Below, piece after piece: positions 23,879 through 36,141 of a stretch of 64,000 bases of DNA; positions within the stretch are counted from its first letter, which is position 1, and each line of letters opens with the position of its first letter. The DNA is taken from NCBI GenBank assembly GCA_014706295.1, contig JACSVZ010000001.1:42808383-42872382 (forward strand). The letters are read 5' to 3'. The position numbers and the translations under genes were made by a program. The notes beneath the pieces are model-generated. The model saw only the letters and a program-made list of their open reading frames with translations, searched no databases and had not been told where the DNA came from. The DNA comes from Lycocorax pyrrhopterus obiensis. Lineage: Eukaryota > Chordata > Aves > Passeriformes > Paradisaeidae.

Positions 23879-24374
23879 TGTGAGGACTTAAAGAATGCAG
23901 TTGCATGCCTCAAAGCACTGTCCCCGTAATAGAAACCAACATCATGGAACTTGAGATAAGCACATAATGCACAGCAGGAAAGAGCTAATTCCAGGCCGAA
24001 TGGAGTTAAAGGTTTGGTTAGCATCCAGACAAAAAATTCCCACTGTAGCCAGCTGTTGGGAACGGAAGTGCTTATGCACATGCCATCTCGAGTTATGGGA
24101 ATGGCATATACACCCCATGGATACCTAGGACCTGGGCTGTATAAACATGGTAGCTCCTGAAGAACAACTCAGGGACCCAGCAGAACGTCACTTGTGGTGG
24201 TGGTATCCTTGCTTGATCTCTCTCTCTACCCCTGTCCCCCACCCCCTTCCTATTTCTTTCTATCTCTCTATCTCATATTCACTGCTAAATAAAATCTGTA
24301 CTGGTGACTTTGGAATATGGTCTTGTTTGCACCTTGATTTGTGCAGAGGCATCTCTTCTATTTGGATCATAACA
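23879..24374 (+). mobile_element. Solo LTR with perfect 5-bp target duplication, plus strand
   Basis: The element starts TGTGAGGACTTA and ends TTGGATCATAACA. It is flanked by ACAGT at 23874-23878 and 24375-24379, an exact 5-bp duplication. Inside, TATAAA lies at 24140-24145, then a pyrimidine-rich stretch (about 24207-24272), and AATAAA at 24288-24293 followed by a GT-rich segment (CTGTACTGGTGACTTTGG). The total of 496 bp fits an LTR, and no internal viral sequence remains. The family is uncertain; 5 bp suggests ERVL-like or another 5-bp group. Confidence 0.8.
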
Positions 24375-24379
24375 ACAGT

Positions 24380-26783
24380 GCAGGAATCTAACGGCTTTTA
24401 TCTAGACACTGAACACACAGCAGCACTGCAGGCTTCCTGACATTACCCTGTCAAAGATTTTCTTCAGCTCCATTCTGGAAGAATCAGTGGTAGATATTGG
24501 TGCAGTTCAGCTTCTGCTTGTTCAAACCCCAGCCTCTTTGCTGAAACTGCCAATCAGATAATGTCCTAGTCACAGAGCCCCTAAACCTGCAGTGTTCTTC
24601 AATGTCGTCCAGCGAAAAGCTATCAGATAAAGCAGATGGTGGTACTCCTTATTTGCCTAAAATTGTGCTATAGCTGAAATATCTCATAATCACCTTATCA
24701 GTTTCTTGGCTTCTGTGACTACATTCCCTGGAAAAGGTTGGCATATCACAGAATTAAATTTGTCCTTCTTTTCTAGGGTCTCTGATAGGATAGAGGCGAG
24801 GGTCTCTGGTAAGATATGTGGTATCACCCTAATAAATCAAAGCAGAGTGAAAGTGGAAAAGATTACTGTGATGAAGAAGATAGTGTATGGAAACAGAAAT
24901 GCCAAACATTACTGCCTGCAAAAATATTTATGATGGATATATGGAGAGTGTAACCTATCTAGCCACTTAGCAATGGATGAATAAATGTTATCTTCCTTCT
25001 GAGACCGAATAGTGTCTGAACTATTTGAAATTCCTCAACCTTACTTGACTTATCCTCAAAGGTTTTATACCTATTTAATAATGGTTTTCTAAGTACTTTT
25101 GAGCAATAAAATATCCTATGATGATCACTGTAGGAGGATCAGAAATTGCAATTTGGGTGCTGGATCACAGAGTTGGAAAGCAGCTGTGAACAGTTGTGAC
25201 TGGGAGGGACCTCTGATTCACGATATGTAAGTCCCCACTAGTTGAGGAAATCCAAACAATATAATCACTTCCCTAAACATATCCAGGTCTATCTGAAAAA
25301 CATGATGTTTGGGTTTGGGGTTTTATTGTTTTTCCTATTTGCCTTATCAAGAAATCTAATGATTAAATTCAGTTCTATGAATTTAGATGATTCTTCTAAT
25401 TTCCTATCTGAAGTAAATTAAAATTACCGATTTAAGGATGAATTTTGCAATAACAGCAATAACATCCCGTACCTGATGTCATGATTGGCTTTCCCTCATA
25501 GTAATAATTTTTTAAGCATAAATTTTTGAAGTAGACTCTGCAAGCCTAATAACATTGGGATACCCCTTCAGTAGGCCATGAACAAACATACAAAGAAACA
25601 GATCTGATCTGCTATTCTATAGTCGAATTAGAAAAAAAATGCTAAAATTGACAATTATATAGAATAGTAAATAAAATTAGCATGCAAAAAGAGCAATAGG
25701 GTATAATGTGAGAGAGAAAAAAATGGTTATGCAGTTGTGGGGATGAGCTATATGCATAATAGTTAGTGGTTATACATCTGTGCTTTCATCTGTATTGCCA
25801 GAGAACAGATAGAGTTCATACTTGTGCAGGGATATAAAAAACATTTAGGGTAACATTGTTTTGCATGTTAATTGCTACTTTTGCCCACTGTTGTTTAAGT
25901 TTAACTGGGGAAAATAAGAACAATGTGTATTGACAGCATTGGATCTTTTTCAGTGTCAAATGATGGTCTTTGAAACCAGATGTTTTCATGCACAGATAAG
26001 CAATTTTTTTTGCTAGAGATTGGTACATGGACTCCTGATTCAGATAGCTACGAAGTGTGCTATTGCTTGAGAGATGAAAATGCAAATGTAAATATTTATA
26101 TTGTCTTTCTTTCCTGAGTGTTCAATCAGTTATATGTTGCCTTTTGTTTCTAAAACAGAAAGATTCTCTTCCAAAATCCTCTTATGACTTAAAGGAAAGA
26201 AACCATTTGTTAAAAAATAACCCCAAAACCCAAAAAAGATTGTGCTGCTGATCCTTAGCTGCTTGTTTATGTATAGAGGCAAGTGTATATATATATTATT
26301 GTAAGTTATCACACAATTATAATTTTCTAATTTCTGGTGAAAGTAGTGCTTGGCTAGAGTTTCGACACTCAGAACTCTGATTCCCATTAAAAGATGGTTT
26401 CCCCTAGCTCCAGAGAAACTATTTGTTCTTCTGTCCTGGAGACTTCTGTCTTTTCAGCAGTGATATGAGTGTTTGTCCTTGCCACAGCAATTTAGACCCT
26501 AATGTGTTTCTGCAAATTGCTAGGCTGTAAGCTGTGGCAACTCAGGAGCAGACATGATACATTCTAGGAGGACAATAGCTTTTAGAGGCAATAACAAAAA
26601 AGCTTCTCCACCATCAGAGCTGAGAAAATGAATTTGTTCACAGAGAGTATGAAATCTTACTGTCTTCTCTCTGGACTCAGGATTTTATCTGGGAACAATT
26701 ACACTGAAAATGCAGAAACCACTTAGGGAACAAACAGGAATGACATTTTTCAGGACTTCCATCACAGATTTCTGACTACTGCA
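24380..26783. other. AT-rich stretch, nothing firmly recognised
   Basis: A weak CR1-like trace on the minus strand at about 25165-25240 (GGATCACAGAGTTGGAAAG, GGGAGGGACCTC) is too degraded to call. A short TA run lies at 26286-26297. No gene was recognised. Confidence 0.45.
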
Positions 26784-26787
26784 ATAA

Positions 26788-27509
26788 TGTCATGTTGGGT
26801 TTTTTTTGTTTGTTTTGTTTTGTTTTGCTTTGTTTTGTTTTTTTATTGTTTGGTTTGGTTTGGTTTGGTTTTTGGCTGTAATTTTATTTGGGATGACTTT
26901 ATGATGCTGTATCCCCTATCATCTGCTCTATGCCAGACCTGAGTCCTGTGCCTTTAAGCGACATCTGAGGGAGAGAGGGGTGGGGAAGGCGGTGGAATTC
27001 CTTCAGTGCTGTGTTCAAAACCACAGATAACTCACTTGCTCTCACCCCAGCTCTCGGTTCTGCAGCAGGGAAGAGAGTTGCATTCTTTTGCTTTTTAGCT
27101 AGCTTCTCGTTCGTTAGCTGAGGCAAGAAGCTTTCCTGGGACTGTGGCTTCTACTTCTTCTTCTCCTGGAACTGTTCAGCTTTGTTCTGGTCCGGAACAC
27201 CATTACTGGGAGGCCCCACACCATGGCCCAGGGGGGCCCACGCCACACCCCAGCTCTGGAGAGAGCAGAGCCCCACCTACAGAAAGGACTTTGAATCTAT
27301 CAGGTCTTGTCCACAGAGAGAGGTTTCATTATCTAACATTATTCATTTTTTCTTGCCCATGCCTGCGTGCCCCCTGCTTATTAAATAAACCGCCTTTTTT
27401 TCACTTTCCTCCGAGAAATTCTGTCAGAACCTGTGTCAGAAACCTGCCTTCCATTAGGGGACACATTCATCTCAAGACGGTTCCTCCTAATTTGTCTCAA
27501 ACCAAGACA
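26788..27509 (+). mobile_element. Solo LTR with T/G-rich U3 start, plus strand
   Basis: Proposed ends are TGTCATGTTGGG and CAAACCAAGACA, flanked by ATAA at 26784-26787 and 27510-27513, a 4-bp duplication as in ERV1-type insertions. The first 85 bases are a TTTTG/GGTTT-rich run; then come CCTTTAAGCGACATCTGAGG, a GC-rich middle with several CCCCAGC-like motifs, and AATAAA at 27384-27389. The 722 bp fit an LTR. The poly(A) signal and GC-rich body are firm; the left end is less so because a 4-bp match can arise by chance. Confidence 0.65.
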
Positions 27510-27513
27510 ATAA

Positions 27514-28179
27514 TTCAGTAAATTAATTGGCAATCAGTAAATTTGGCTTCAAGCTTTTGCATTACATTAAGATAAAACTGAAGATACAATCTTTTTAGAC
27601 ACAATCAAATTTCACTTGCCTGTGGTACAGAATGGTTTCTTTTCTTCGCTATTACATATCTACATTTGAAACAGAAATGATCATTGCTTAGATAAGCAGG
27701 TATGTTCATGGGTTTATAAAGTCTCAAATATGATTTGAAATGCCAGTAGTTTTCCAGAAACCTGTGGATAGTGCCTTTCCCTGGCTTTGTCACATTAAAA
27801 AGAAATGAACACTCCCATAACCATTTTTACTTGGTTTCAAGGCTACAGGTTAAACAGTTTTAGGCCCCTGCTAATGTAGAAGGCTATACAGTAGGTCCAG
27901 ATGGTGCCTGAGTATCCGGTGATGCAGAGGACCAGTCCTGCTAGGGTAAGTATTCAAATTCCCTGTGCAGGTAATGAAGAGAGGTGACACTTTAGAAGTT
28001 TTTGATCTGGAAGGAGAAGGTGGAAGGACTTAACCGGATTGAATCCCATGATAAAAGTAAATTTTATCTCTTGTAAATTCATATATTAATTCAATATCCT
28101 TTAATTAATCTCTTCTTTACCAGAAAAGACCTGTGTGATCCTGGATTCCTTTCTCAGGATGGGAGGAATCACACTTTCA
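27514..28179. other. AT-rich stretch, nothing recognised
   Basis: A good donor-like GGGTAAGTAT occurs near 27942, but no convincing acceptor or reading frame precedes it. Confidence 0.45.
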
Positions 28180-28480
28180 AGGTGACCCTTTGATCCTGAG
28201 GGCTCAGTTGATCTGGCTGCACTGAGGCTGTTTTTATCTTTTGAGATGGCCTAAGGCATCTGCTGGGAGCTGGCAGGAGCAGTGCAGGACATGGCTGAGG
28301 AGGCCACTGCCTCCCTGCAGCACCAGAAAGGGGCAGGTGTCTCAGGCCATCCTGGTGTAACTGTGTAGCCTTGGAACATGGCACTGCCGTGGCTAAATTG
28401 GCCTTTACTGTCTTTGTATGCAGTTTTCAAGCCCTCCAGACTGGCACTCCTCAGACAGGCTGTCTGAATGCTTCTTTAGT
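28180..28480. other. GC-richer unidentified patch
   Basis: This patch is clearly GC-richer than its surroundings, with GCTGGGAGCTGGCAGGAGC and GAGGAGGCCACTGCCTCCC. It contains no intact reading frame of note. It may be an unrecognised repeat fragment. Confidence 0.4.
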
Positions 28481-31447
28481 TGCCTGCAGCTTTAGCTGTG
28501 ACAAGAGGGTTTTTTCCTGACTGACCTGATGACTATGGCAAAGTGGGTTTACTTCCATTTATCTTTGAATGAGACAACAATAGTTTTATATAGATAGCAG
28601 TAACACACAGTTATTCTATGTAGAATGAGATATTTATGACTCTAAGACAATATTATAATGTAGAGAAATAGAGGCTTAGTGCAAGAGCAGAGAACTGCAG
28701 ACACAGATTGTGACGTAGAGGAAACACAAGCATGGGATGCCAAAGGAGAGTGCACAGTGCTGGTACTGGAGACCCCATAGCTATAAACAACTGACCCATG
28801 GTCTTCGAAGAAACGCAGCTCTGGACCAGGAAAAGACTGGTTTTAAGAGTAACAAAGAGAACCAAGAGGTAGCATCTAACATATGTAAATGGCACTGTAT
28901 ACATTAGATTCAGATGTAATCTGGAGCAACGGATGAATGAAGGAAGAGCAAAGGTATAAAAGCATGTCAGCAAACATAATGACAACAAAGTGAATCCTGA
29001 AGTGAGAAAGAATAAAGCATCAATGTCATAGTCCTCCCTTTGAAGGACCCCAGATGCTGGCAACACAACATAATCCCTCTTCTGCAGTCTGAAATTGCCG
29101 GTTTTAAGACCCATACAAACAGTGGAAGGCTTACTATAAAATTATAAAAAAAAGGTAAAAACTTTATAATTTCCTCTTCCCCATGATATTTAGATTACTG
29201 AAATGCTGACATTTATCACAAAGTTACATATTTCATACTTTTTCCTAAGAGTCACAGAGGTAAGAGTTCACAATATAAACCTTTATTTTCTAAGTTAATT
29301 CTTTATTTGTTATGGTGTACATATAACCAGTAAAGATCAGAGAAATACAAATTGTCATTACCTGTAGTTTTGTGATGATTTTCTGAAAACAATCTTACTG
29401 TATTAAGTGTATCAGTTCGATTTTGCATGTAGATAATACAAAGTCAAGCTATGTTTACTGTTAAATCTGTGGAATTCAGTAGTATCACAAGTGTCTAAAA
29501 GATGGAGCTGGCCCATGCGCTAATTTCCAGTCTGCTATTGCTCTGAAACTAAAAATACCATAGTTTCTATAGCTTACTAAAGATACATATGAAAAGCAAC
29601 TTTTATGCTTCAGGATGATGTTGCTTTTTACCTTTCTGAAGGCCTGGCATTCCATATTTTTTTTCAGTTGATAAAACTGTGCTTTTAATTTTTTTTTTTA
29701 AATACAAAGGGTAAAATACACAGGCTTCATGAACACTTCCGGCTGCCAAAAAGCATGGATGTAAACAGACATGAAAAATATTTTTAACAGCTGTCACAAA
29801 GGTGTTGGCTATACTCATAAATAAAGTGAACTGAAAGTAAACAGGAAAGCACATTCTATACAATACCCATTCCCTAAAGACAGATACAGGGGACAAAGAG
29901 AAATGGCTCGTCGTAAGGCACACTGACTTATGTATTGAGCAGTGTGTTTTTGCCCATCAGCAAAAGAGATCTGTTATACACTTTCATGTGTGGCATGTGT
30001 ATGAATAAAATCAGGCTTTATCATGATGTTTTTAATGGCCATATCCTGCTTTAGATACTGAAGTATGAATCCTCACACATAATGAAGTTATGAAAACAAC
30101 TTTGCAGTACGTTTTTATGTTATTCAAGTGTTTTGTTGTCCCTAATGTTGTGTCCACCTGATATAAAGGTGTGGCTAAAATTCCATGAGCACTATGGCTA
30201 TACCATCCATTGCACCAGTGGCATTGTCTTTGAAGATGCGAGGTGAACTGGATCAAGGACATCCTTTGAGTCAGAAATACCCCGACCAGTTTCACTGCGT
30301 GATCCTGTAAACTCTGGTACCAGCTCAAATGGGAAAGAGAGTGACATTGAGAGGAGCAGGAAAATCAGAAACTGCCTCAGAGAAAGACCTCCATGTGACT
30401 TACATTCAAGAGACTAACAATTGATTTAGACTGCTTGACAAACTTGGAGAGACTTCGTTGTGACACCTAAATTAGGCATGCACAGCAGGTGATCTTAGCA
30501 CAGCCCTGTGCACTGTGAGGGGTGATGAGATGCATCGACCGAGTCCTCCCAGCCACAGAAGCTCAGCATGAGCTTCCTCCTCAATGTGAACTGGAAAAGA
30601 GCCTCATGGCGTACCAGGTATACTGTCTCTAGCATTTCACATTGAAAAGTACTAAAATAAAGCAAAAGATAAAGCTTCTAACTGCCCGATATGCAAATAT
30701 TTTCTCACAAAATTTGTTCATGTATCGCCAGGAAGAAAGAATTAAGAGTTAAAGCTTAATTAATATTTTGTTGAGATTTTCAAGAAGAAAATCTGGATTT
30801 TTCTAGAGTCCCACTAGCTTTTTTAGTGTAATATAGTTAGAAACAACTTTTATTTTAATTCCTATTGTAGTCGGTTGTGACTCAGAGCACATAGAAAAGC
30901 ACACCATTTTCTAAATAAGATTAATGCTTACAAAATTATTTCAGAGTAGAACTGAATATAAAAAAAATAAATAGAAATAGGTTTGGCTACATATTTTAAT
31001 TCATTATCCTGAGAAGACGATATGGAAATAATAAGGTTATTCAATAAATCTTCAATAGCTTAATCTAAACCCTGTTATAATCTGAACAAGAATATTATCT
31101 TAGCATATAAACATACAGGTACAGAGTAATAAATAAGTTATATGTACATCTATATATCTATAGAAAGAGAGGAATATAAACATAACCTTTTATGTAGCTT
31201 GATTATGCATCATCTTTTATTAGTCACGAAAGGAACAATGATATTTGTTTTCCAAGGAAACACAGGTGCTTTTTGTTCTCTTTCACCAGCTACACATAGG
31301 AAAGTTGTCACCTTGAAATGTTTATTTAAAGTGCTAGGACATTAGTTATGAGAATAAGTATTCCAGTCAGTACCTTTTCCCCAGGATATACAAGTACATT
31401 TAAAAACACAGGTACATCTACAGAAAATAAAAATGGACAGTCAAGAA
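28481..31447. other. AT-rich stretch, no gene supported
   Basis: A 153-codon minus-strand ORF (28653-29114) has a hydrophobic, cysteine-rich translation typical of T-rich non-coding DNA and no recognisable domain. A GC-richer, CpG-containing patch at about 30420-30620 matches nothing I know. No repeat family was recognised. Confidence 0.45.
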
Positions 31448-31900
31448 TTATAGAATCATTTAGGTTGGAAAAGAACCTGAAGATCCTTGAGTCCAACTGT
31501 TAACCCAGCTCTGAAAAGTCCATGCTAAACCGTGTCCATAAGTGTCACATCTACATGTCTTTTAAATATCTCTGGGCATAGTGATTCCACCACCTCCCTG
31601 AGCAGTCCATTCCAATGTTTAACGACCCTTTTCATGAAGAAATTCCTCCTGATACACAATCTGAACCTTCCCTGGCACAGCTCGAGGCTGTGTCCTCTCA
31701 TTCTGTCACTTGCTGCCTGGGAGGAGAGGCCGACCCCCACATTCCTACAACCACTTTTCTGGTGCTTGTAGTGTGATATGGTCTCCTCTGAGCCTCCTTT
31801 CCTCTACGCTAAACAATCCCAGCTCCCTCAGACACTCCAGACCCTTCACCAGCTCCCTTGCACTTCTCTGGACACACTGTGGCACCTCAATCTTTCTTGA
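31448..31900 (-). repeat. CR1 LINE, minus strand
   Basis: It starts with TATAGAATCATTTAGGTTGG, the reversed CR1 end. It then runs through ATCCTTGAGTCCAACTGTTA, CACATCTACATGTCTTTTAA, GTGATTCCACCACCTCCCTG, AACAATCCCAGCTCCCTCAG and CTCTGGACACACTGTGGCAC. The match stops near 31900. This is one of the longest and best preserved CR1 copies in the window, but its reverse transcriptase frame is not intact. Confidence 0.93.
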
Positions 31901-34900
31901 TTGACCTCGGGCTTCCTGGAAAACCAGTAATGGACAATGATCTGAGGGCTGTACCCAGGGAGGCAGCAGACTTCCCTAAGAAATGGGTGCGTGCTACATA
32001 GAGGGTCTCTCTTGATCTCAGGGTAGAAGAGCAATGTCTTGATTTTACCAAATAAAAATATTATGGATTTCTGAACTGTTGTATTTTTTGGAATTATTCT
32101 TTTCCTGGAATTTTATTGTAAGTAACCAGACTGTCCTCTAAGAAATTATTCCTTACCAAGCTCTCTCACCTTATGGTTGCTATTTAAAAAAAAAATGCAC
32201 TGAGGCCAGTTACACAACTCTAATATTGGTATCCATTTTCATTTTAGTATGATCAGCTTTTGAGTGAGTGTCTGTCTGAGAAATAGTGCACTTGAGTAAA
32301 GCATTCCTACTCTACACTGCAACAGTAATAATACATGAAAAGATTATTTAAAAGAAGGCAAAATAAAGCCAAAATCTTGTTTACCAAATGTTCTGGGAAA
32401 TATGGAGAAGATTTACTGTTAAAAATGGCCCAGTGTAAACAAATGAAAGGAAACAGAGGAAACAACACCTACATGTAATTTCTGAGGTCATCCGGGGAGC
32501 TCAGCCGCAGTCCTGTGCAGCCTGTGTGACCTGATGTTTGGAAAAGCTTCTGCATGCCCAGGCAATTGACCCAGGTTGACCAAGCATGACATACATGCTG
32601 CATATGGTCCATCATTTTATGTGGATGCAGGTGGTTTTATACTTCAATGCCACAATCACCAGCTTAACCTTTTTTTTCCTATTTCTCATCTTGGCTTCTC
32701 TAAAACATTCTTCATGTTTCTGCTCAGTGCTATTCCTCTTTTCATTGTTTGCTTTAGCACAGCAACATTGGTTTTCTGGGTTTTTTTTGTTTTGTTTTGT
32801 TTTGTCCTAACTTCCAAACGTGGAGCTATACAACATTCTGCAGGTTTCCACAGTTTCATGCAATGGTACCTCCCTTGCAAGGTGACCTTGGGACAGATCA
32901 TCAAAGAGCCTTGCCTCCCGTCTCCTTGCTCTGACCTGTTTTAATGATTATATAATAGTTCTTTAAGAAACAAGACTATTTCTTTGTAGCATGGCAGATT
33001 TAATGAAAAAGTCTTGATGCAGCCTGGCAGATGTATGAGTCTGAGCAATGATGTGGAGTGGGTGGTGATGCCTAGAGATAGATGGAACAGGAGGGTGAAT
33101 GAGGTCTCATGGCAGAGTAGTGAGTGAGAAATCTTCAGACTTGGCACTATTATTCATATTACTACTAGTTCGTTCAAATGTGTCTGGGAAGGAGAGACCT
33201 AATTTTCCACTCCAGAAGGAGTCTTAGAAATTATTCTGTGTAGGTACAGTGTTGAAGATAATGGGAACAGGCCAAGAAAAACAAAACAGAGGAGTATTAC
33301 AGACTAGTAATTCACATATACCTGAGGAGGTCTTAGGACTAATTACTATCAGTATTTGAAAATGAGGTTTGTGTTTCCAAGGTTCTATAGAATGAGCTAC
33401 TATTCCTGGACTACCTGCCTTTGTAAGGTCTTGAATAACACACAAAAGTTAGGAATGGAAACAAAGTGCTTCAGGATATAAATAAAATTCTAAGTAATGA
33501 GTAATTATGTAATTTTTTCTGTATTTCTGTGTTTCTTTTTCAAAGCTTTATTCCATTTTCATTGAAGTGACTGATACTGGCCATTGTCCAAAAAAAAGTT
33601 GCCAAACTGGATTGATTGCTAGTGTGAGTTGACATAACAAAGGAAAAGAATGAAATCACATTTTCTTTCCCTGAATTACCAACGTCATAAGTTCAAGTAA
33701 ATAAGACAAGTGAATTTGAAAGATTGACTTACAAAATCTGCAAAGAAAAAAAGAGGTCAAGCAAAATGTACACACTGGCACACATGCCTATTAATGATGC
33801 TTATCTGGGCATGGAATTGCTCATAGGAATGTTCACTTGATTTGCTAAACTTTATAACTCTTTACCTATTTGTTTTATACTGTATGTGTTATACTGTGTG
33901 TGCTAACGATTAACATATACATTTGGGAATAAAAATATTTATGTATGTTTCTTTATATTAGTCCCATATAAGAGTAGCGTTTTTGTCTAGGAAGAGTTCT
34001 AGTTACTCTATGAATACATACAATACTACAGGGTTGGTTTTTTTATCTTGTAAAAGACAGTAAAGGAAAAATAACTACAAAATATTCTTAAATACTCTCC
34101 AGTTAAAATGACATGGATTTCGTCATGGCAGAACAATCAAATTTTATAACCGGTAATATATAAAATACCATTAGTACTGCAGAATACTTTTGCTTGCCTC
34201 ATTTTATGAAGCATAGGAACTTGAGCTGGGATTCTTGTGATTCAGCTTTGCATTCATATGTCACCACTGCAACCAGGTATCTAAACTACCAATAATACTG
34301 ATGGAGGTTTGATGTAGGATTCATGGGCTCACATGTGAATGTTTAGGTCTGTTTGAGATAAAGAAGGATGTTCCACTGAGCCACCAGCTGCCACTCCCCA
34401 TGGCTCCCATTTAAAGCAGCCTCTGGAACATCCCATACATCCTGAAGTCCCATGAGGATGTCTTGCATACTCCAAGAAATCTTAGGTGGCACCAGTCACC
34501 TATTTGTGGGCAACTGAGTTTCTTTTTTAGGTGTCTGTCTTCATATGAGCTGAAAAATGCACTGGGCTTCACCGACTCTGTTGACAAAGGGCTGTGGTCA
34601 CTTGCCCAGAGAAAGACCTGAGGCCATTCAGAACAGTAGTGGACACCAGGTAGGTTTCTTTTGAGCATCACAACCGGCACTCATTGTTGGTATTTTAGCA
34701 ATTGAATCCAATGACTACAGTTACAGCTTAGAGATATACAGCACATAAGTAAATATATGTATGTTGACATATAGATTAAGATACCTTAGTACAACCTTAT
34801 ATCTTAACCCTGCTGTTATCCCTAGATAAAATGCAGCTATCATATACATGTATAGTATCTAATATATAGTTTTTCTGAACTGTAAAAAATAATTCTGAAT

Positions 34901-34904
34901 TCAC
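31901..34904. other. AT-rich stretch with a short TTTTG repeat
   Basis: A (TTTTG)n run lies at about 32783-32805. GC-richer bits at 31905-32030 and 32485-32580 match no family I recognise. No gene was supported. Confidence 0.45.
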
Positions 34905-35692
34905 AGGGACCTTGGAAGACTGAAGAATTGGCTTGATAGGAATCTCAGAAAGATCAAGAATGGGAAATGCCGAATCCTCCTCCTGGGGAGGAATAACCCC
35001 ATACACCAGTACAGCTTGGTGCCTGCTGGGTGAAAAGCAGCTTTGCAGAGAAGGACCTTGTGGTCCTAAGGGACACCAAGCTGAAAAAGAGCCCACACTG
35101 TGCCCTCGCAGCAAGACCACCAAATAGCTTCTGGGCTGAATCAGGAAAAATACCAGCAGATCAAAGGAGATGATGCTTCCCCTCTGTTTTGCCCTAGTGA
35201 GACACATCTACAGTGCTATGTTCAGGTCTGGGCTCTCAAGGACAACGACAAGAGAGACATGGACACAGTAGATGGATTCCTGCAAAAGGCCATGAAGATT
35301 TTCAAGGTATGGGAACAAATCTGATACCAGGAGAGGCTGAGACAGCTGGGTCTGTTTGGCCTGGAGAAGATACAGGGCAGGATCTTTTGAAAATGTATAA
35401 ATACCTGATAAGGCGAGCAAAGAAGATGGAGCCAAACTCTTGTTCATAGTGCCCAGTGACAGGACTCAGAGGGCACAACGAGCAAGAGGCATAAACCAAA
35501 ATACAATAGCTAAAAAATATCTGCTTGGAGTGCTGAAGCACTGAAACAGTTAGGCCAGGGATTCAATAGAGTCTCCATCCTTGGAGACATTGCGATACCA
35601 CCTGACCTTGGCCTTAGGCAACTTACACGAAGTGAGTATGCAATGAGCAGATTTGGTCTAGATGATCTCCAGAGACCCTTTCAAACTTGGTA
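34905..35692 (+). repeat. CR1 LINE, plus strand, about 790 bp
   Basis: From GGGACCTTGGAAGACTGAAG it follows the CR1 3' coding region and tail: GGAATAACCCCATACACCAG, GCAGCTTTGCAGAGAAGGAC, CAGGAGAGGCTGAGACAGCT, TTTGGCCTGGAGAAGA, and ATGATCTCCAGAGACCCTTT at the end. It is one of the longest CR1s here and is well diverged, with frameshifts throughout, so it is old and inactive. Confidence 0.92.
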
Positions 35693-35983
35693 ATACTCAT
35701 TTTTTTTTACAATTTGCTTCTAAGAGAAAGATTATCATAGACAACTTATTTTTAACATAAAATATTAAAAAAGAAAACATGACTTTTTGTGACTGTACAA
35801 GTGTTTAAAAAAAGGTAAAATATTACATAAAACTCTTTGTTAATATTCAGGGCTAAGATCAGTGGCTGATCTTGTAAAAGATACCATAAATATTGCTATA
35901 TTCACCAGATCACTTATTCCAGGTTTGTGAGTGGGGATAAATAGATGACAGTGGGATACATATACCAAGCCAGAAATAAGCAG
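35693..35983. other. AT-rich gap below the candidate last exon
   Basis: This would be the 3' UTR of the minus-strand candidate ending at 35984. I saw no AATAAA or ATTAAA on the minus strand here, which counts against that model or implies a longer UTR. Confidence 0.4.
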
Positions 35984-36141
35984 TTACCAAAGACTAAGAA
36001 ACAGTATTACCAAACTAATCAGCATAAATGTCATATAATCGGCCATTGCTGTACATCCTGCTCCAGTTGTGTCTAAAGTGCTGCCATCGTTGGTTTGATG
36101 GATTTGCTTTACGTCAGTGAGGTTCGTCTTGTCTGGCATCC
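35984..36141 (-). other. Candidate last exon encoding a hydrophobic C-terminus
   Basis: On the minus strand, a pyrimidine tract (TTTTCTTATTTGTCTCAGCAG) ends at 36142. The next 158 bases read openly for 51 codons to a stop at 35984-35986. The peptide begins GMPDKTNLTD, passes a polar stretch rich in Asn, Asp and Thr with one NLT glycosylation motif, and ends in a run of about 15 hydrophobic residues (FMLISLVILFLSLW) with no cytoplasmic tail. That layout resembles a GPI-anchor signal, or a type I membrane protein with almost no tail. I do not recognise the protein. The frame can be joined in phase to a candidate exon at 39568-39622. The main doubt is the missing poly(A) signal. Confidence 0.28.

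Noticed and set aside
25165..25245. Possible degraded minus-strand CR1 tail
   Set aside because: Only two short CR1-like blocks, out of register with each other; too weak to annotate.
28653..29114. 153-codon minus-strand ORF with hydrophobic translation
   Set aside because: Leu/Phe/Cys-rich translation typical of T-rich non-coding DNA, no domain, no convincing splice or start context.
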